A program made the position numbers and the translations under genes. The notes under the pieces were generated by a model. The model was not told the DNA's origin, made no database searches, and saw nothing but the letters and a program-made list of their open reading frames with translations. This document shows positions 6,900-7,680 of a stretch of 7,680 bases of DNA, piece by piece; positions within the stretch are counted from its first letter, which is position 1; each line of letters opens with the position of its first letter. This stretch comes from Oscillospiraceae bacterium (GTDB taxonomy: Bacteria; Bacillota; Clostridia; UBA1381), in NCBI GenBank assembly GCA_020860985.1, contig JAJBTG010000157.1, positions 330-8,009 on the forward strand, written 5' to 3'.

Positions 6900-7680
6900 A
6901 TGAATGATAAATATGAGAAGCTAAAGGAATATTTGAAATCCTTCGGGAGTGTAGCCGTGGCATTTTCGGGCGGCGCGGATTCTGCGTTTTTGCTAAAAGC
7001 CGCTCATGACGCGCTTTCGGATAAGGTGGTCGCGGTGACTGCAAATTCTCATATGTTCCCGAGGAATGAGCTTAACGAGTCCATTGAATTTTGCAGAAAG
7101 AATAATATCCGCCACATCGTTTGCGATATAAACGAGCTTGAAATAGACGGATTTTCGGAAAATCCCCCGAACAGATGCTATATTTGCAAAAAGAAATTGC
7201 TAACGGAGATAAAGCGTATCGCTGCGGAAAGCGGCATTGCAGAGGTTGCCGAAGGCTCGAACCTCGATGATAACGGCGATTACCGCCCGGGACTTGCCGC
7301 CGTTGCCGAGATGGGAATTAAAAGTACTCTGCGAGAAGTAGGATTTACAAAAAACGAAACCAGAGAAATTTCAAGGCAGCATGGACTTCATACATGGGAT
7401 AAGCCCGCGTTTGCGTGTCTGTCGTCGCGGTTTGCATACGGCGAAAAGATAACGCCCGAAAAGCTTGACAGCGTTGACAAAGCGGAGTCGCTTTTGAAAT
7501 CTCTTGGATTGCGCCAAATGCGTGTGCGCATTCACGGCGACATTGCGCGGATAGAGGTAATGCCGGAGGATTTTGAAATGATAATTAAAAACCGTGAAAT
7601 GATAACGTGTAAATTCAAAGAATACGGATTTTCATATGCGGCAATGGATTTAGTCGGCTATCGCATGGGCAGCATGAATG
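6900..7680 (+). CDS. larE: ATP-dependent sulfur transferase LarE of nickel-pincer cofactor synthesis, 3' end cut by window edge
   Basis: LarE activates the two carboxylates of the LarB product with ATP and replaces them with thiocarboxylates in two rounds, giving the bis-thiocarboxylate that LarC loads with nickel (family knowledge). 260 codons are visible without a stop. Known LarE proteins are about 270-280 residues, so only the tail is missing. Near the N-terminus SGGADS (23-28) is the PP-loop that binds ATP pyrophosphate. NPPNRCYICKKKLL (88-101) is a conserved LarE stretch with a C-x2-C pair (93, 96). EGSNLDDNGDYRPGLAA (118-134) and GIKSTLREVGFTKNE (139-153) follow. TWDKPAFACLSSRF (165-178) holds Cys173, the expected sulfur-donor position (Cys176 in L. 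plantarum, from memory). VRIHGDIARIEV (209-220) opens the C-terminal region. The gene starts 12 bases after the larB stop, so the two are surely co-transcribed. The LarE-type motifs and larB next door separate it from other PP-loop enzymes such as GuaA, NadE or QueC. Confidence 0.95.
   Translation, partial: MNDKYEKLKEYLKSFGSVAVAFSGGADSAFLLKAAHDALSDKVVAVTANSHMFPRNELNESIEFCRKNNIRHIVCDINELEIDGFSENPPNRCYICKKKLLTEIKRIAAESGIAEVAEGSNLDDNGDYRPGLAAVAEMGIKSTLREVGFTKNETREISRQHGLHTWDKPAFACLSSRFAYGEKITPEKLDSVDKAESLLKSLGLRQMRVRIHGDIARIEVMPEDFEMIIKNREMITCKFKEYGFSYAAMDLVGYRMGSMN

Overview
The window carries four protein-coding genes, all on the + strand, in two transcription units separated by a strong intrinsic terminator. 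The first gene is cut by the left edge and the last by the right edge. Base composition looks moderate, the ribosome binding sites are clear AGGAGG-type sequences, and the proteins resemble those of Bacillota. A clostridial organism (Oscillospirales/Lachnospirales-like, perhaps an uncultured gut lineage) is the best guess. That is an inference from sequence style and no species can be named.

Left unit (1-6007): gltB, the large subunit of glutamate synthase (only the first stretch of its amidotransferase domain is missing), is followed after 13 bases by gltD, the small subunit. A Shine-Dalgarno sequence overlapping the gltB stop codon suggests that translation of the two subunits is linked. 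Together they form the enzyme that turns 2-oxoglutarate and glutamine into two glutamates with NAD(P)H, the core step of ammonium assimilation. The unit ends in a 16-bp A/T-flanked hairpin with a GAAA loop and a run of seven T.

Right unit (6008-7680): a promoter-like sequence with an extended -10 box precedes a roughly 50-base leader, then larB and, 12 bases after its stop, larE. LarE runs off the right edge with 260 codons visible. LarB and LarE catalyse the first two steps in making the nickel-pincer nucleotide cofactor used by lactate racemase (LarA) and its relatives. The third biosynthetic protein, LarC, and any LarA-type enzyme are not in the window.

The content is mostly ordinary metabolism and I see no undescribed system. 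The parts worth a second look are the nickel-pincer gene pair, whose client enzyme is unknown, the cysteine pattern of its LarE, and the short larB leader, which holds a 9-base direct repeat and tiny ORFs.
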